This document shows, piece by piece, positions 18,125 to 26,573 of a stretch of DNA of 64,000 bases. Origin of the DNA: Acidobacteriota bacterium. GTDB lineage: Bacteria > Acidobacteriota > Vicinamibacteria > Vicinamibacterales > UBA8438. The first letter of the stretch is position 1; each line of letters starts with the position of its first letter. A program made the translations under genes and the position numbers. Under the pieces are notes generated by a model. It worked only from the letters and a program-made list of their open reading frames with translations. It was not told where the DNA came from and did no database searches. The stretch is from positions 1 to 64,000 of the forward strand of contig DQNS01000001.1 of NCBI GenBank assembly GCA_015659035.1, given 5' to 3'.

Positions 18125-18829
18125 ATGAAGCTTCGGTTCGCATCAGCACTCGCCGTCGTCCTGCTCGTCGTCGGTCTCGTGTCGACCGCGACGGCACAAC
18201 GGTCGAACGACCCGACGCGGTGGGCGGACGCCATCGCAGCCTTCGACGCCGACGCCGCCTCGCGCCCCGAGGGCGCCATCGTGCTCACCGGTAGCTCCAG
18301 CTTTGCGCGCTGGCGAACCATGGAGGCGGATCTGGCGCCGCTCACCGTCGTCCCTCGGGGGTTCGGCGGCAGCACCATGGCCGACGTGCTCCACTGGGTC
18401 GACCGGCTGGTAATGCCCTACAAGCCGCGCGCGGTGGTCCTGTACGAGGGCGACAACGACACCTTCCGTGGGGTGTCTCCGATGAAGGTCGCCGGCGAGC
18501 TGAAGCAGATCATCTCGGAAATCCACGCCGCCCTGCCGGACACCCGCGTGTATGTGCTCTCGGTGAAGCCGAGCTTGGCCCGCGTGTCGGTCTGGAACGA
18601 GGCGCAGAAGACCACCGAGCTCTACAAGCAGATCGCCGCCAGCGACGACCGGCTGCACTTTATCGACGTCGCCACGCCGTTCCTCAAGGCAGACGGCACA
18701 GTGATGGACGACGTCTTCGTCGACGACGGCCTGCACCTCAACGACAAGGGCAACAAGATCTGGGCGGCGGCCATCAAGTCGGCGCTGATGGAGATCGAAG
18801 CGCAGTACGAATCGACCAACAACGAGTGA
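18125..18829 (+). CDS. secreted SGNH/GDSL hydrolase
   Basis: This 234-aa protein has a signal peptide (VVLLVVGLVSTATAQ) and an SGNH hydrolase domain. Block I is IVLTGSSSFARW with the likely nucleophile serine, block II is PRGFGGSTMADV, block III is VLYEGDNDTFRG (GxND), and block V is DDGLHLNDKG (DxxH). This is the four-block set of carbohydrate esterase/lipase-like SGNH enzymes, which usually remove acetyl or acyl groups. An AGGAGG ribosome site stands 7 bp before the ATG. The 147 bp after the stop hold a heptad array and a dispersed 64-bp repeat, with no gene. Confidence 0.92.
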   Translation: MKLRFASALAVVLLVVGLVSTATAQRSNDPTRWADAIAAFDADAASRPEGAIVLTGSSSFARWRTMEADLAPLTVVPRGFGGSTMADVLHWVDRLVMPYKPRAVVLYEGDNDTFRGVSPMKVAGELKQIISEIHAALPDTRVYVLSVKPSLARVSVWNEAQKTTELYKQIAASDDRLHFIDVATPFLKADGTVMDDVFVDDGLHLNDKGNKIWAAAIKSALMEIEAQYESTNNE

Positions 18830-18866
18830 GCCCGCCCGGGGGATGTCCCCTCCCGGTTGCCTTCTG

Positions 18867-18897
18867 GGCTTTCGGCGATCGGCTCTTGGCGCTCAGG
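18867..18897. repeat. heptanucleotide array (GGCNNTN units)
   Basis: Four 7-bp units, GGCTTTC GGCGATC GGCTCTT GGCGCTC, follow each other without gaps in the spacer after the SGNH gene. It is one of at least nine such arrays in the window's spacers. Confidence 0.6.
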
Positions 18898-18910
18898 GCC
18901 GCCGGATGGT

Positions 18911-18974
18911 CGCGGAGTGGGGCCTTGGGGGTCCACGCAAAGCGCCCGCGGGGGCTCGGGGCGCAGTCCCGTCT
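18911..18974 (+). repeat. 64-bp dispersed repeat, copy 1
   Basis: This element begins CGCGGAGTGGGGC and ends CCCCGTCT-like. Its reverse complement recurs at 26489-26552 with most bases conserved, including AGCGCCCGCGGGG and TCGGGGCG. It lies between the convergent SGNH and VWA genes. It has no coding potential; an intergenic mobile or structural element is likely. Confidence 0.65.
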
Positions 18975-18976
18975 GA

Positions 18977-20137
18977 TTAGGGATGCGTCCCCCACATGAG
19001 CTCGGCGACGAACCCGGCGGGAATCCCCACCACCAGCAGCGCCATGCTGATCAGCAGGAACCGCGAGTAGATCGGCACCTTGACGGCGCGGTGTGACAGC
19101 TCGACCCGCACCGTCTCGGCCTCGTCGATTGCTTCGTAGGCGCGCGCCAGTCCGTCGCCGTCGGTCACATCGAAGTAGTCTCCCCCGAACTCGCGGATCG
19201 TCTCGATCAACGCCTGGGTGTTGCCCACCGGCGTGCTGACGGCCGAGGCGCGAGTCGGGCGCTGCTCGGCCGCGTTGATGAAAATCATGTACGGCACGAT
19301 GTTGCGTTTGTTCAGCTCGACGAACTCCGCCACCGGAATCTCATCCACGTCTGCGTCGGTGACGATGAGCACGGCCCGATGCGGATTGGCGCCATCCGCC
19401 ACGCTCGCCACGTCCCGGTCGAAGTGCTTCACGACCGACTGCAACGCCCGGATGATATTGGTGTTCCCCTCGCTGTCGATGATCCGGACCTTGTCCCTGG
19501 GCACGAACATCCGGTCGGTCGGTGTCCCGGACTGGGCCGCGAGGATCCGCACGATGGCGTAGGGGGCGTCCATCACCTGGAAGTAGTACAGCTCGTCATC
19601 GATGACGAAGTCGTCCACCATGTACGGAAACGACGAGAACAGCCACAGCGCCACCCGGTCGTTCTTGTCGCGCCGCATCTCGAGAAATTCGAGATGCGCC
19701 TCGCGGGCCACCTGGGCCCGCGACTTCCCGCTGCCGGGAAACTCCCACGCCATCGAGAGCGAGGTGTCGACGAGATCGATGCGCACGCGCGACTCCATGT
19801 CGCCGGTCACCTCCTCGGTCGCCGTCAGATACGGGTCGGCCATCGCGACCAGCAGCACCGCCAGCGCCAGCCCCAGCAGCAGCTTGGGCAGGTTGTAGAA
19901 GGCCCGGCCCCAGGACCCTCGCTGGAACCGCCGTTCGATCACGTGACCGGAGTGCTCTCGGCGGTGCCTGGGGGAGGTGAGCCACAGACGGACCAGCGTC
20001 AGGACCGCGACCAGGGTCACGCCGATCGACAACCAGTAGGTCATGCCGATGTCCGTATACCGAATCTGGGTGAGCTCGGTGCCCACCAGTTCGTGTGCGC
20101 GGGTGCGCAAGAAGTCCGAGAAGGGCGTCCAGTCCAT
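18977..20137 (-). CDS. membrane-anchored VWA domain protein (BatA/BatB-like)
   Basis: This 386-aa protein has two N-terminal membrane segments (roughly residues 32-50 and 84-102), a von Willebrand factor A domain facing the periplasm, and a C-terminal membrane segment (FLLISMALLVVGIPAGFVAEL). The metal-ion site is intact: DLVDTSLSM gives the DxSxS triad near residue 128, and LIVTDADVD supplies the later Asp. The layout is that of BatA/BatB proteins of the MoxR-AAA systems, but no MoxR, DUF58 or partner gene lies nearby, so it is an orphan here. Function is inferred as protein-protein interaction or assembly of an envelope complex. Confidence 0.85.
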   Translation of the reverse strand: MDWTPFSDFLRTRAHELVGTELTQIRYTDIGMTYWLSIGVTLVAVLTLVRLWLTSPRHRREHSGHVIERRFQRGSWGRAFYNLPKLLLGLALAVLLVAMADPYLTATEEVTGDMESRVRIDLVDTSLSMAWEFPGSGKSRAQVAREAHLEFLEMRRDKNDRVALWLFSSFPYMVDDFVIDDELYYFQVMDAPYAIVRILAAQSGTPTDRMFVPRDKVRIIDSEGNTNIIRALQSVVKHFDRDVASVADGANPHRAVLIVTDADVDEIPVAEFVELNKRNIVPYMIFINAAEQRPTRASAVSTPVGNTQALIETIREFGGDYFDVTDGDGLARAYEAIDEAETVRVELSHRAVKVPIYSRFLLISMALLVVGIPAGFVAELMWGTHP

Positions 20138-20450
20138 GGAGTGAAGGTGCCTGCGGCCGGTGGCGGCCCATCTTACAGCCCGATGCCGGCCCGTTCAAAT
20201 GTGGCAGGCCCCCGATACTTTTCTGGTTGCCAGGAGTCTAAGTGGTCAGAGAGCGCGAAATCTGCCGATTGAGTGGTCCGTGTCATGAATACGGCAGGCA
20301 CCGAGGGCGTCGCGATCGACGTCGCGCACGGCCCGCCTTGGCCGAGGAGGGAGCGAACTCATGCAGAAAAAAAGGCGCCCGGGGACAGATCCCCAGGCGC
20401 CTGTGATCACGAAGGTGGCACGCGGCCCGTCCGGCGGGCGGCGCGGCGAG
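20138..20450. other. 313-bp spacer without a gene
   Basis: This stretch separates the VWA gene from the DUF6152 gene, both on the minus strand. Apart from the hairpin terminator at 20367-20401, I see no coding signal, repeat or RNA. The part next to 20137 should hold the promoter of the VWA gene. Confidence 0.5.
20367..20401 (-). terminator. rho-independent terminator after the DUF6152 gene
   Basis: Read on the minus strand, GGCGCC-T-GGGG pairs with CCCC-G-GGCGCC around the loop ATCTGT with one mismatch, and is followed by seven T residues. It lies 50 bp past the stop of the minus-strand DUF6152 gene and should end that transcript. Confidence 0.85.
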
Positions 20451-20906
20451 CTACCGCGGCGGCTCGGTGACGTCCCGGCCGTCACGCGGCGCCCCGGTGC
20501 CGGACGACCCCATGAAGAACTTCCGCCCGTCCTCGAAGGTCACGTCCCGCCCGTTGGCCCGGGCGGTACGGTCCTTGCTCTGGTAGCCGTCGACGACGAT
20601 CATCGAGCCGACCGGGATCGAGTCCCGCGACAGGCCTCGCCGCAGCAGCGTGTTCGGGGTGCCGCCTTCGACCATCCAGACCTGCTTGGCCCCGTCCTCA
20701 CCGGTGACCTCCACGTGAATCCAGGTGTGGGGGTTCACCCACTCCACCTTGACCACGGGACCGCGCAGCACGACCGGCCGGTTGGGGTCGAACTCGGCGC
20801 CAAAGGCGTGATGGGCGCCCACCGGCACGCCAACCGCCACCACGAGACCAACCAGGGCGACCGTCGCCACACCGAACTTCAACATCACACGGGTTTGATT
20901 GCGCAT
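20451..20906 (-). CDS. DUF6152 family secreted protein
   Basis: This 151-aa protein has an N-terminal signal (VATVALVGLVVAVGVPVGAHHAF) and matches the DUF6152 pattern: HHAFGAEFD at the mature N-terminus, a LRGPVVKVEWVNPHTWIHVEV strand, and a small beta-barrel-like body. Function is unknown. It is the last gene of a minus-strand set with two larger secreted proteins (20956-22095 and 22127-22966); 49 bp separates it from the nearest. A clear terminator follows it. DUF6152 genes often sit beside such WEGDTLVV proteins in Acidobacteriota and sphingomonads, which suggests a shared but undefined extracytoplasmic job. Confidence 0.85.
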   Translation of the reverse strand: MRNQTRVMLKFGVATVALVGLVVAVGVPVGAHHAFGAEFDPNRPVVLRGPVVKVEWVNPHTWIHVEVTGEDGAKQVWMVEGGTPNTLLRRGLSRDSIPVGSMIVVDGYQSKDRTARANGRDVTFEDGRKFFMGSSGTGAPRDGRDVTEPPR

Positions 20907-20955
20907 CGTACGTCTCCTGACAGTGTTGACACAGGTCTTGCCCTGATATTACCGA

Positions 20956-22095
20956 TTACCGGGTCGGGTTCGCGACTCCCTCGGGCTCCTCGCCACGGAA
21001 GTCCGCCTCGAGCAACCGCGCGCCACGCATGATGCCCTCCAGCGCATAGTTTCCCTCGTGACAAGCATACTCGAACATTTTGTTGTCGCTTCGCGGCCAC
21101 ACATACTCGCCGGTGAACGGCGCGGACCAGACCGTCGAGTCCTCGACCGTGAAGTTGTAGAGCAGGGTGTCGGCGTCAATACGCGCGAACCGCTCCGTCA
21201 CCGTCATGTTCTCCGAGCCCTGGGCGAATGCCGGACGCTCACGGAAGTTCGTCGTCTCGACGACCAGGGTGTCGCCTTCCCACCACCCGATCGAATCGCC
21301 CAGCCATTTCCGAATCTCGGGCGGGTCGTGCTCGGCGTTCATCCGGACGATCCTGGCATCGTGCACCATCTCGACGAGAATCACGACCGTGTCCTCGCCC
21401 TGCACGATCCGCTTATGGTTGTTGTAGAAGTAGTTGGGGAGCGTCGGCGGTCCTGCCGTCGAGCTGAAGGCGAGGAGGCAGCGCTCAGCGAACCCTCGCT
21501 GTTCCATGTTGTCGTATGGACCCGGCGCATCCAGACCGGCCTCCAACCAGTATGCCGTGCCGTCGTTCGCGCGGAACCGGGGTCTGGCGCTCTCGCCGGC
21601 GGCGCGGGCGGATTCGCGGGCGGCGCGGGCGGCCGCCCGGGCGGCGATCCGCGCCTCGCTCTGGGGCGGGAACCGCCCGTTCGGCGGGTCGATGAGGATG
21701 GAGGTGCGCCACTGCCCGTCGATCTGGAACGCACCGTTACCGCGATCGAGCCAGAACGAGTTGTAGCCACCGACGTTGCCGGCGGCGCCGGGCGACCCGT
21801 CACCGCCCTGTGGGGGAGCGCCACGGTCGGGGTCGCTGGGTTGGTTGCGCGCGACGTTTCGTGAGCGCTCGCGCTCGGCAATCTCGGCGGCCTCTTCATC
21901 GGTCAGGAACAGCTTCTCGCCCAGCGCGGTCGGACGCTGCATCGGTGTCAGCGTCGAGACGTCGTAGGTGCCGGACAGATCCGGATGACCACTCGGTGTC
22001 CGGGGAAGATCGTCGTTCTGTGCCGCCGCCACCGGCGACAGCGCCAAGCACACGACCGCTAGCCCGCCTAGACACATCGCGATTCGACTGCGCAT
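20956..22095 (-). CDS. secreted protein of the LSGTYD/WEGDTLVVET family, unknown function
   Basis: This 379-aa protein has a signal peptide (CLGGLAVVCLALSPVAAAQ). The mature part opens with RTPSGHPDLSGTYD, then a low-complexity alanine/arginine stretch (ARAAARAARESARAA, roughly residues 150-170), and ends with the hallmark GWWEGDTLVVETTNF, MTVTERFARIDADTLLYNFTVED and W-rich lipocalin-like strands. I do not know a function for this family; it is frequent in Acidobacteriota. The ATG at 22095 has GGAGG 8 bp upstream; the longer ORF from 22161 overlaps the neighbouring gene. It is a distant paralogue of the next gene upstream. Confidence 0.85.
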   Translation of the reverse strand: MRSRIAMCLGGLAVVCLALSPVAAAQNDDLPRTPSGHPDLSGTYDVSTLTPMQRPTALGEKLFLTDEEAAEIAERERSRNVARNQPSDPDRGAPPQGGDGSPGAAGNVGGYNSFWLDRGNGAFQIDGQWRTSILIDPPNGRFPPQSEARIAARAAARAARESARAAGESARPRFRANDGTAYWLEAGLDAPGPYDNMEQRGFAERCLLAFSSTAGPPTLPNYFYNNHKRIVQGEDTVVILVEMVHDARIVRMNAEHDPPEIRKWLGDSIGWWEGDTLVVETTNFRERPAFAQGSENMTVTERFARIDADTLLYNFTVEDSTVWSAPFTGEYVWPRSDNKMFEYACHEGNYALEGIMRGARLLEADFRGEEPEGVANPTR

Positions 22096-22126
22096 CCTCA
22101 ACCTCCCTCGACCACGTTGGTCTCTA

Positions 22127-22966
22127 TTACCGTGGCAGCGGAGTTCTGCGCCACTCGCCAAACAACAGCTCTTCCACGAACTCGACGCACCGGAAGTCCA
22201 TCAACCGGGCATTTTCTTCGATTCGACGATACAACGGCATCGCGATCGTAAACGGCTCGGTCAGCACCTCGGGGTCCTCGATGGTCGCTTCGTACTGGAT
22301 GTGGTTCGGCCCGATCATCGTGTACCGCTCCACCACGTGAAGGCGGTAGCTGTGATGGCTGCCGGCCCGGTCCAGCCAGCTCCCGTCGCCGAGCCCGGTG
22401 ACATCGACGACCAGCGTGTCGCCCTCCCAGGTCCCGACCGACCACCCCATCCAGGAGTCGACCTGTGAGGGCCCCGGGTTGTCCATGTAGATGTCACGCA
22501 CCGCGCCGGCGAACTGGTAGGCGATGAAGACGTCTGTCTCGCTCTGAATGATCTGAAACGGCATCGGGATGTAGGTGGCGCGCGGCACCCCCGGCATGTA
22601 GCACTTCACCTCGGGGTCGCGGTCGACCCAGTTCGCGGCGTTCTCCTCCTTGAGGACGCGCGCCGCCGGGGTGTACGGGATCTTTCCGCCACCGACGATG
22701 ACCCCCAGGCTGCCCGGGACGGCGCCGACCGCACCCATGCGCAGCGTGGGAATGGATGGCACCGGCCCCACCGGACCCTCGCGGAGCTGCAATGAATGAC
22801 GGGCCATGTGCGGCTCGAGGTCGTAGTTGGCCTCGTTCAGCACCTGCCAGATGCCGTTCATGTCGGGGCGACCGTCGGACAGTCGCGGCACATCCTGCGC
22901 GGCTGCCGGGTACGTCGTCACGAACAACGCCAGGACCAGAACCACAACACCGACCGCTACCTTCAT
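22127..22966 (-). CDS. secreted protein, paralogue of the WEGDTLVV family, unknown function
   Basis: This 279-aa protein has a signal peptide ending near TTYPAAAQD. Its mature part opens with RLSDGRPDMNGIWQVL, parallel to GHPDLSGTYD in its neighbour, and carries GWSVGTWEGDTLVVDVTG, LHVVERYTMIGPNHIQYEATIEDP, and VCFVEFVEEL-type ending. Conserved Cys in KCYMPGVPRATYIP precedes PFQIIQSETDVFIAYQF. The start is the second ATG (22966), with GGAG overlapping the first ATG. It is the first gene of a three-gene minus-strand set ending in DUF6152. No function can be assigned. Confidence 0.84.
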   Translation of the reverse strand: MKVAVGVVVLVLALFVTTYPAAAQDVPRLSDGRPDMNGIWQVLNEANYDLEPHMARHSLQLREGPVGPVPSIPTLRMGAVGAVPGSLGVIVGGGKIPYTPAARVLKEENAANWVDRDPEVKCYMPGVPRATYIPMPFQIIQSETDVFIAYQFAGAVRDIYMDNPGPSQVDSWMGWSVGTWEGDTLVVDVTGLGDGSWLDRAGSHHSYRLHVVERYTMIGPNHIQYEATIEDPEVLTEPFTIAMPLYRRIEENARLMDFRCVEFVEELLFGEWRRTPLPR

Positions 22967-23077
22967 TCGACACTCCATGTAGACCTGCGTACGCGCGACC
23001 GCCTGTGCGGGGCTCGAGTTGCGCCCGTACTGACGTGACCCCGTATTGTAAACTGCCGCCGTCCGACCAGCAAGATC

Positions 23078-23848
23078 TTAGTGCGCGGCCGGCACCCTCA
23101 GGGTCTGGCCCGGGAAGATCTGCGTCGACGCCAGTCCGTTGGTCCGCTGGAGCGCGCGAGGCGAGGTACCGTGCCCTCGTGCGATCCCCCAGAGAGTGTC
23201 CCCCCGACGGACCGTGTAGATACTCGGTGGCCGCGTGCGGCCGGCTCCGCTGCCGGTCAGCCGGTCCACATGGACGGCGTACTGGCCGGGAAAGACCGCC
23301 ACGTGATAGTGCGGCGGACGCCGTTCCGCGGTCGCTTCCAGCACAGCTTGGCCCTCCAGGTAGAGGAGCGTGCGCTCCAGCCATTGCCGGCATGCCCCCT
23401 GTGGACGACGCAGGTCGAGCGCCATTCCGGTCGGATGCACCGACTGGTCTGAGGCGTTGCGTGGCTGGTGTGACCGCGGGCGGGTCAGGCTGGTCACCAC
23501 CAGTCGCTCGCCACAGGCCCGGCGATACTGTCCCGCGAGGCGCTCGATGAACAGCTTCACCGCAGGCCGCGCAAACGGGAACGAGACATCTGTGAGCGTG
23601 TAGTCCCGATTGCCGCGTACCGACACCAGCAAACCGGCATCCACGAACCGGCGCAGTTGTGCCGTTCCGAGCAGATACGTGAAGTCGTGCAGTGCGGCTT
23701 GAGTGGTCTGCCGGTCCAGCGACGACGCGCTCCCCCGCAGGCTCTGCGCCGACGCGCCACCCTGCAGGAGTCCGAACGCGACGCAGGCGAGAACCAGCAG
23801 GTGACGATGACTCCGCTGCAGTTGCCGGGTTGCCGATGTGGGTCGCAC
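23078..23848 (-). CDS. DUF5715-like protein with C-terminal LysM domain, secreted
   Basis: This roughly 256-aa protein has a hydrophobic signal (HLLVLACVAFGLLQGGASAQS), a DUF5715-like body with ERLVVTSLTRPRSHQPRNASDQSVHPTGMALDLR, and a C-terminal LysM domain (YTVRRGDTLWGIARGHGTSPRALQRTNGL...GQTLRVP). The central SLTR...HPTGMALDL segment resembles the D,D-peptidase/VanY-like SxHxxGxAxD pattern, so a peptidoglycan-binding or peptidoglycan-cleaving role is likely. The start is uncertain: the track ATG at 23965 lies inside the upstream TauE gene, so I prefer the GTG at 23848, 77 bp after that stop. Confidence 0.78.
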   Translation of the reverse strand: MRPTSATRQLQRSHRHLLVLACVAFGLLQGGASAQSLRGSASSLDRQTTQAALHDFTYLLGTAQLRRFVDAGLLVSVRGNRDYTLTDVSFPFARPAVKLFIERLAGQYRRACGERLVVTSLTRPRSHQPRNASDQSVHPTGMALDLRRPQGACRQWLERTLLYLEGQAVLEATAERRPPHYHVAVFPGQYAVHVDRLTGSGAGRTRPPSIYTVRRGDTLWGIARGHGTSPRALQRTNGLASTQIFPGQTLRVPAAH

Positions 23849-23924
23849 GCTACGCTCGCTTGGAATCTCTCGACAATGGTAGACCGAACGACGTACTGAA
23901 TGTCGGCAGGCGACCGACCCCGCA

Positions 23925-24644
23925 TTAGGCGGTGAAGTACCGCACGACGACGATGAGCCCGGCACCCGTCGCGATCGTCAGCACCGCCCGCCGCGTGTAG
24001 CCCCGATCGAGGCGTGACGCGATCCGGCGCGACACGATGAACCCGAACAACACCCCTGGCAGCAGGGCGAGCGTGAGACGTAGCTCGTCGCGTCCGAAAC
24101 GGCCCACGAGGGTCAGCGCAACCAGGGAGATCAGGGTGCCGATCAGAAAGATGCTTGACAGGGTGCCGCGGACACGGGCGCCCGGGGCGTGCTGATAAAG
24201 CAGCGCCAGTGGTGGCCCTCCGATCGACGCGATCGTGCCCATGATGCCCGAGAGCGCGCCCCCCACCACCAGCGACACCGGACGTGGCTCGACACGCAGA
24301 CCGGAGATGCTGATGGCCACGGCGACCAGCACGATACCCCCGAACAGCAGGCTCAGCTGCTCGGCGGGCAGCACCGCGAGCACGGCGGCCGCCGGGATCG
24401 TGCCGGCGGCCCGGCCGACGATGGCCCATCGCAGGCCACTGAGGTCGATCGCGCTACGTTCGCGCACCGTCAGCAACGCCGTGAACACCATGCTCGAGGC
24501 CAGCACGGGACCCGGCACGAGCCGGCTGTCAATCAGGATGAGCATCGGCGAGCCGAGGATTCCCATGCCGAACCCGACGGCCCCCTGAAGGGTAAACCCG
24601 ACCCCGCCGCAGAGGATGACGAGGAGCGTGTCGAACGGGGACAT
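23925..24644 (-). CDS. TauE/SafE family membrane transporter
   Basis: This 239-aa protein is a polytopic inner-membrane permease of the TauE/SafE family, which export or import sulfite, sulfoacetate or related organic anions. The family start is clear (LLVILCGGVGFTLQGAVGFGMGILGSPML), with a second half repeating the motif (VGGALSGIMGTIASIGGPPLALLYQ). About seven to eight hydrophobic helices are seen. The ATG at 24644 is the start; the track ORF adds 69 residues of charged non-conserved sequence. It is divergent from the Nudix gene, 85 bp away. The substrate is unknown. Confidence 0.88.
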   Translation of the reverse strand: MSPFDTLLVILCGGVGFTLQGAVGFGMGILGSPMLILIDSRLVPGPVLASSMVFTALLTVRERSAIDLSGLRWAIVGRAAGTIPAAAVLAVLPAEQLSLLFGGIVLVAVAISISGLRVEPRPVSLVVGGALSGIMGTIASIGGPPLALLYQHAPGARVRGTLSSIFLIGTLISLVALTLVGRFGRDELRLTLALLPGVLFGFIVSRRIASRLDRGYTRRAVLTIATGAGLIVVVRYFTA

Positions 24645-24729
24645 GTGCGCGGCAGGCCGGAACGTGTGACGATGGGGCTTCGGACACCGAACTTGAAGTG
24701 CCGCTAGCGTACCATGGGACGCAACGGCG

Positions 24730-25425
24730 ATGCCTAAGTCACCCTCGAACGTCGTCACGCCCGCCCCGGCTGCGTCTGTCGTGCTGCTGCGCGACACCGA
24801 CGCCGGGCCCGAGATCCTGTATCTGCACCGAAACCCCGACCTGCGGTTCATGGGCGGGTACTGGGTGTTCCCGGGAGGACGGGTCGACCCGGCAGATCAT
24901 GTCTCCGGCGGCGACACCGACGGCGCCGCCGGGCGGGCGGCCGCCCGCGAAGCCCACGAAGAGGCCGGCGTTCGGGTCGACCCGGTGGATCTGCACCCCG
25001 TCTGTCAATGGACAACACCGGTGTCCAGCCCGATCCGGTTCGCCACCTGGTTCTTTGCCGCGGCATCGAACCCGGAGATGGTCCGTGTCGACGGGGGCGA
25101 GATCCGCGACCATCGCTGGCGGCGGCCCGAGGACGCGCTGCAGGCCCACCGGGCGGGCGAGATCAAGTTCGCGAACCCCACATTCGCACTGACTACGCGA
25201 CTGTGCGGGCACGCCACGGTGCGCGACGCCCTCGCAGTGGTCGATACCTGGGAGTGGGAACAACTGCTCGGCCGCATCCACCCGGTCGAGGGCGGTCGGG
25301 TGGCGCTCTACGCCGAGGACTGCGGATACGAGACCGGCCACATCGAGTGCGAGGGACCCCGCCACCGAATCTGGATGCTGGACACCGGCTGGCGTTACGA
25401 GCGGGCGTTTCAGCCATTGATATGA
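24730..25425 (+). CDS. Nudix hydrolase (NUDT19-like)
   Basis: This 231-aa protein carries a Nudix fold. The start SVVLLRDTDAGPEILYLHRN, then GGYWVFPGGRVDPAD and AAAREAHEEAGV, gives a Nudix box with a longer insert between the glycine loop and REAxEEAG, as in the NUDT7/8/19 subfamily that acts on CoA derivatives. Catalytic glutamates are in EAHEEAG. Further family features are WTTPVSSPIRFATWFFAA and the C-terminal IRHRIWMLDTGW-like ending. Likely substrate is a CoA thioester or nucleoside diphosphate derivative; the first is a family inference. A broken permease fragment follows it. Confidence 0.9.
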   Translation: MPKSPSNVVTPAPAASVVLLRDTDAGPEILYLHRNPDLRFMGGYWVFPGGRVDPADHVSGGDTDGAAGRAAAREAHEEAGVRVDPVDLHPVCQWTTPVSSPIRFATWFFAAASNPEMVRVDGGEIRDHRWRRPEDALQAHRAGEIKFANPTFALTTRLCGHATVRDALAVVDTWEWEQLLGRIHPVEGGRVALYAEDCGYETGHIECEGPRHRIWMLDTGWRYERAFQPLI

Positions 25426-25440
25426 CTGTCACGTCACGAG

Positions 25441-25611
25441 ATGCTCGTCGCGCGTAGACGCGGCGAACGGGCATTCGTCATGATGCTGCCGATCATCGCC
25501 GCCGCGTTCGCCCTGCTGCTCGGCGCGATCGGTCTCTACGGCGTCATCTCCTCCGCCGTGGTGCAGCGCCGCCGGGAGATCGCCATCCTCATGGCGATCG
25601 GCGCCGAGTGA
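25441..25611 (+). pseudogene. C-terminal fragment of an ADOP/MacB permease
   Basis: This 56-codon remnant is too short for the ORF track. It reads AFVMMLPIIAAAFALLLGAIGLYGVISSAVVQRRREIAILMAIGAE and stops. It matches the last FtsX helix of ADOP permeases, where the intact gene at 11164-13602 has [26 protein letters not shown]. No upstream half is present and the chain stops just after the IGA(E/D) turn, so it is not functional. It lies between the Nudix and SDR genes; the rest of the 253-bp spacer shows nothing else. Confidence 0.75.
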
Positions 25612-25678
25612 ACGTCCAACGAACCGTTTCCGCGGAACGGCCGCCCGACCACGTGGACGAGGACCCAAGGGTCCGAAC

Positions 25679-26479
25679 CTATTTTCGACCTGGCCCTCGG
25701 CCGACGTCCGACGCGTCCGGGAAGCGGGCCTGCAGCTTGCGCATCCCCCGGAGCCAGCGGTCGTAGTCGGCGGTCTTCCGACGGACATACTCGAGCACCT
25801 CCGGGTGCGGCAGGATGAGGAACCGCTCGTCGCCCAGCCCAGCGACGACTGCGTCGGCCACCTGCTCCGGCTCCAGCATGCCGTCGACCGCCGAGACCGT
25901 GCCGGCGTCGACACCCGCCGTCATCGGTGTGCGGACCGCCTGCGGGCACAGCACCGAGACCCCGATGCCCTGGTCGCCATAGGTGATGGCGAGCCATTCG
26001 GCGAACCCGATGGCCGCATGCTTGGTCACCGAGTACGGCGCCGACCCGATCTGACTGAGCAGCCCGGCGGCCGACGCCGTCTGCAGCAGATAGCCGTGCC
26101 CCCGGGAGAGCATCTTTGGCAGGACAGCGCGCGCCGCGTGGATGTGCGCCATGACGTTGACGTCCCAGATCGACTGCCAGCGATCGGTTGAGACGTCGAT
26201 GCCCCCGGGAATGAACACCCCGGCGTTCGAGCAGAACAGGTCGATCGGCCCGACCTCCGCCTCGGTGTCGTCCACCACCCGGACGACCTCCGACCCCAGG
26301 GTGACGTCGGCGGTCATGGCCGTGCCGCCGACCTCGGCCGCCACACGCCGGGCGCCGTCGGCGTCGATATCGACCACCACCACGTGACGCGCGCCCTGGG
26401 CTGTGAACCGGGAGGCAAGCGCCCGGCCGATGCCGCTGGCCCCGCCGGTCACAACCGCGATGGAGTCCTTGATCCGCAT
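25679..26479 (-). CDS. short-chain dehydrogenase/reductase (SDR)
   Basis: This 266-aa protein is a classical SDR. It has the cofactor loop [14 protein letters not shown] (TGxxxGIG), an acidic residue after the second strand (VVDIDADGA), which suggests NAD, the NNAG-like CSNAGVF, the catalytic Ser in [12 protein letters not shown] and the YxxxK pair in [19 protein letters not shown] follows as the usual substrate loop. The substrate is unknown. Immediately upstream on the same strand are a 64-bp dispersed repeat and the first 20 codons of a second, diverged SDR (26574-26633). Confidence 0.93.
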   Translation of the reverse strand: MRIKDSIAVVTGGASGIGRALASRFTAQGARHVVVVDIDADGARRVAAEVGGTAMTADVTLGSEVVRVVDDTEAEVGPIDLFCSNAGVFIPGGIDVSTDRWQSIWDVNVMAHIHAARAVLPKMLSRGHGYLLQTASAAGLLSQIGSAPYSVTKHAAIGFAEWLAITYGDQGIGVSVLCPQAVRTPMTAGVDAGTVSAVDGMLEPEQVADAVVAGLGDERFLILPHPEVLEYVRRKTADYDRWLRGMRKLQARFPDASDVGRGPGRK

Positions 26480-26488
26480 CTAGTCCCT

Positions 26489-26552
26489 AGACGGGGCTAC
26501 GCCCCGAACCCCCCGCGGGCGCTCGCGGGGGCCCCGAGAGCCCCACTCCGCG
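26489..26552 (-). repeat. 64-bp dispersed repeat, copy 2
   Basis: Read on the minus strand this matches copy 1 at 18911-18974 almost end to end, with a 2-bp gap and scattered substitutions. It lies just upstream of the SDR start and directly abuts a truncated SDR N-terminus. Confidence 0.65.
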
Positions 26553-26573
26553 CCCGCGGGGCGCGCACCTGCG

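Noticed and set aside
20361-21032. 223-aa plus-strand ORF over DUF6152
   Set aside because: It starts inside a terminator hairpin and is antisense to a gene with a clear signal peptide.
25429-25997. minus-strand ORFs 25429-25914 and 25536-25997
   Set aside because: Out-of-frame shadows of the SDR gene that run across the ADOP fragment.
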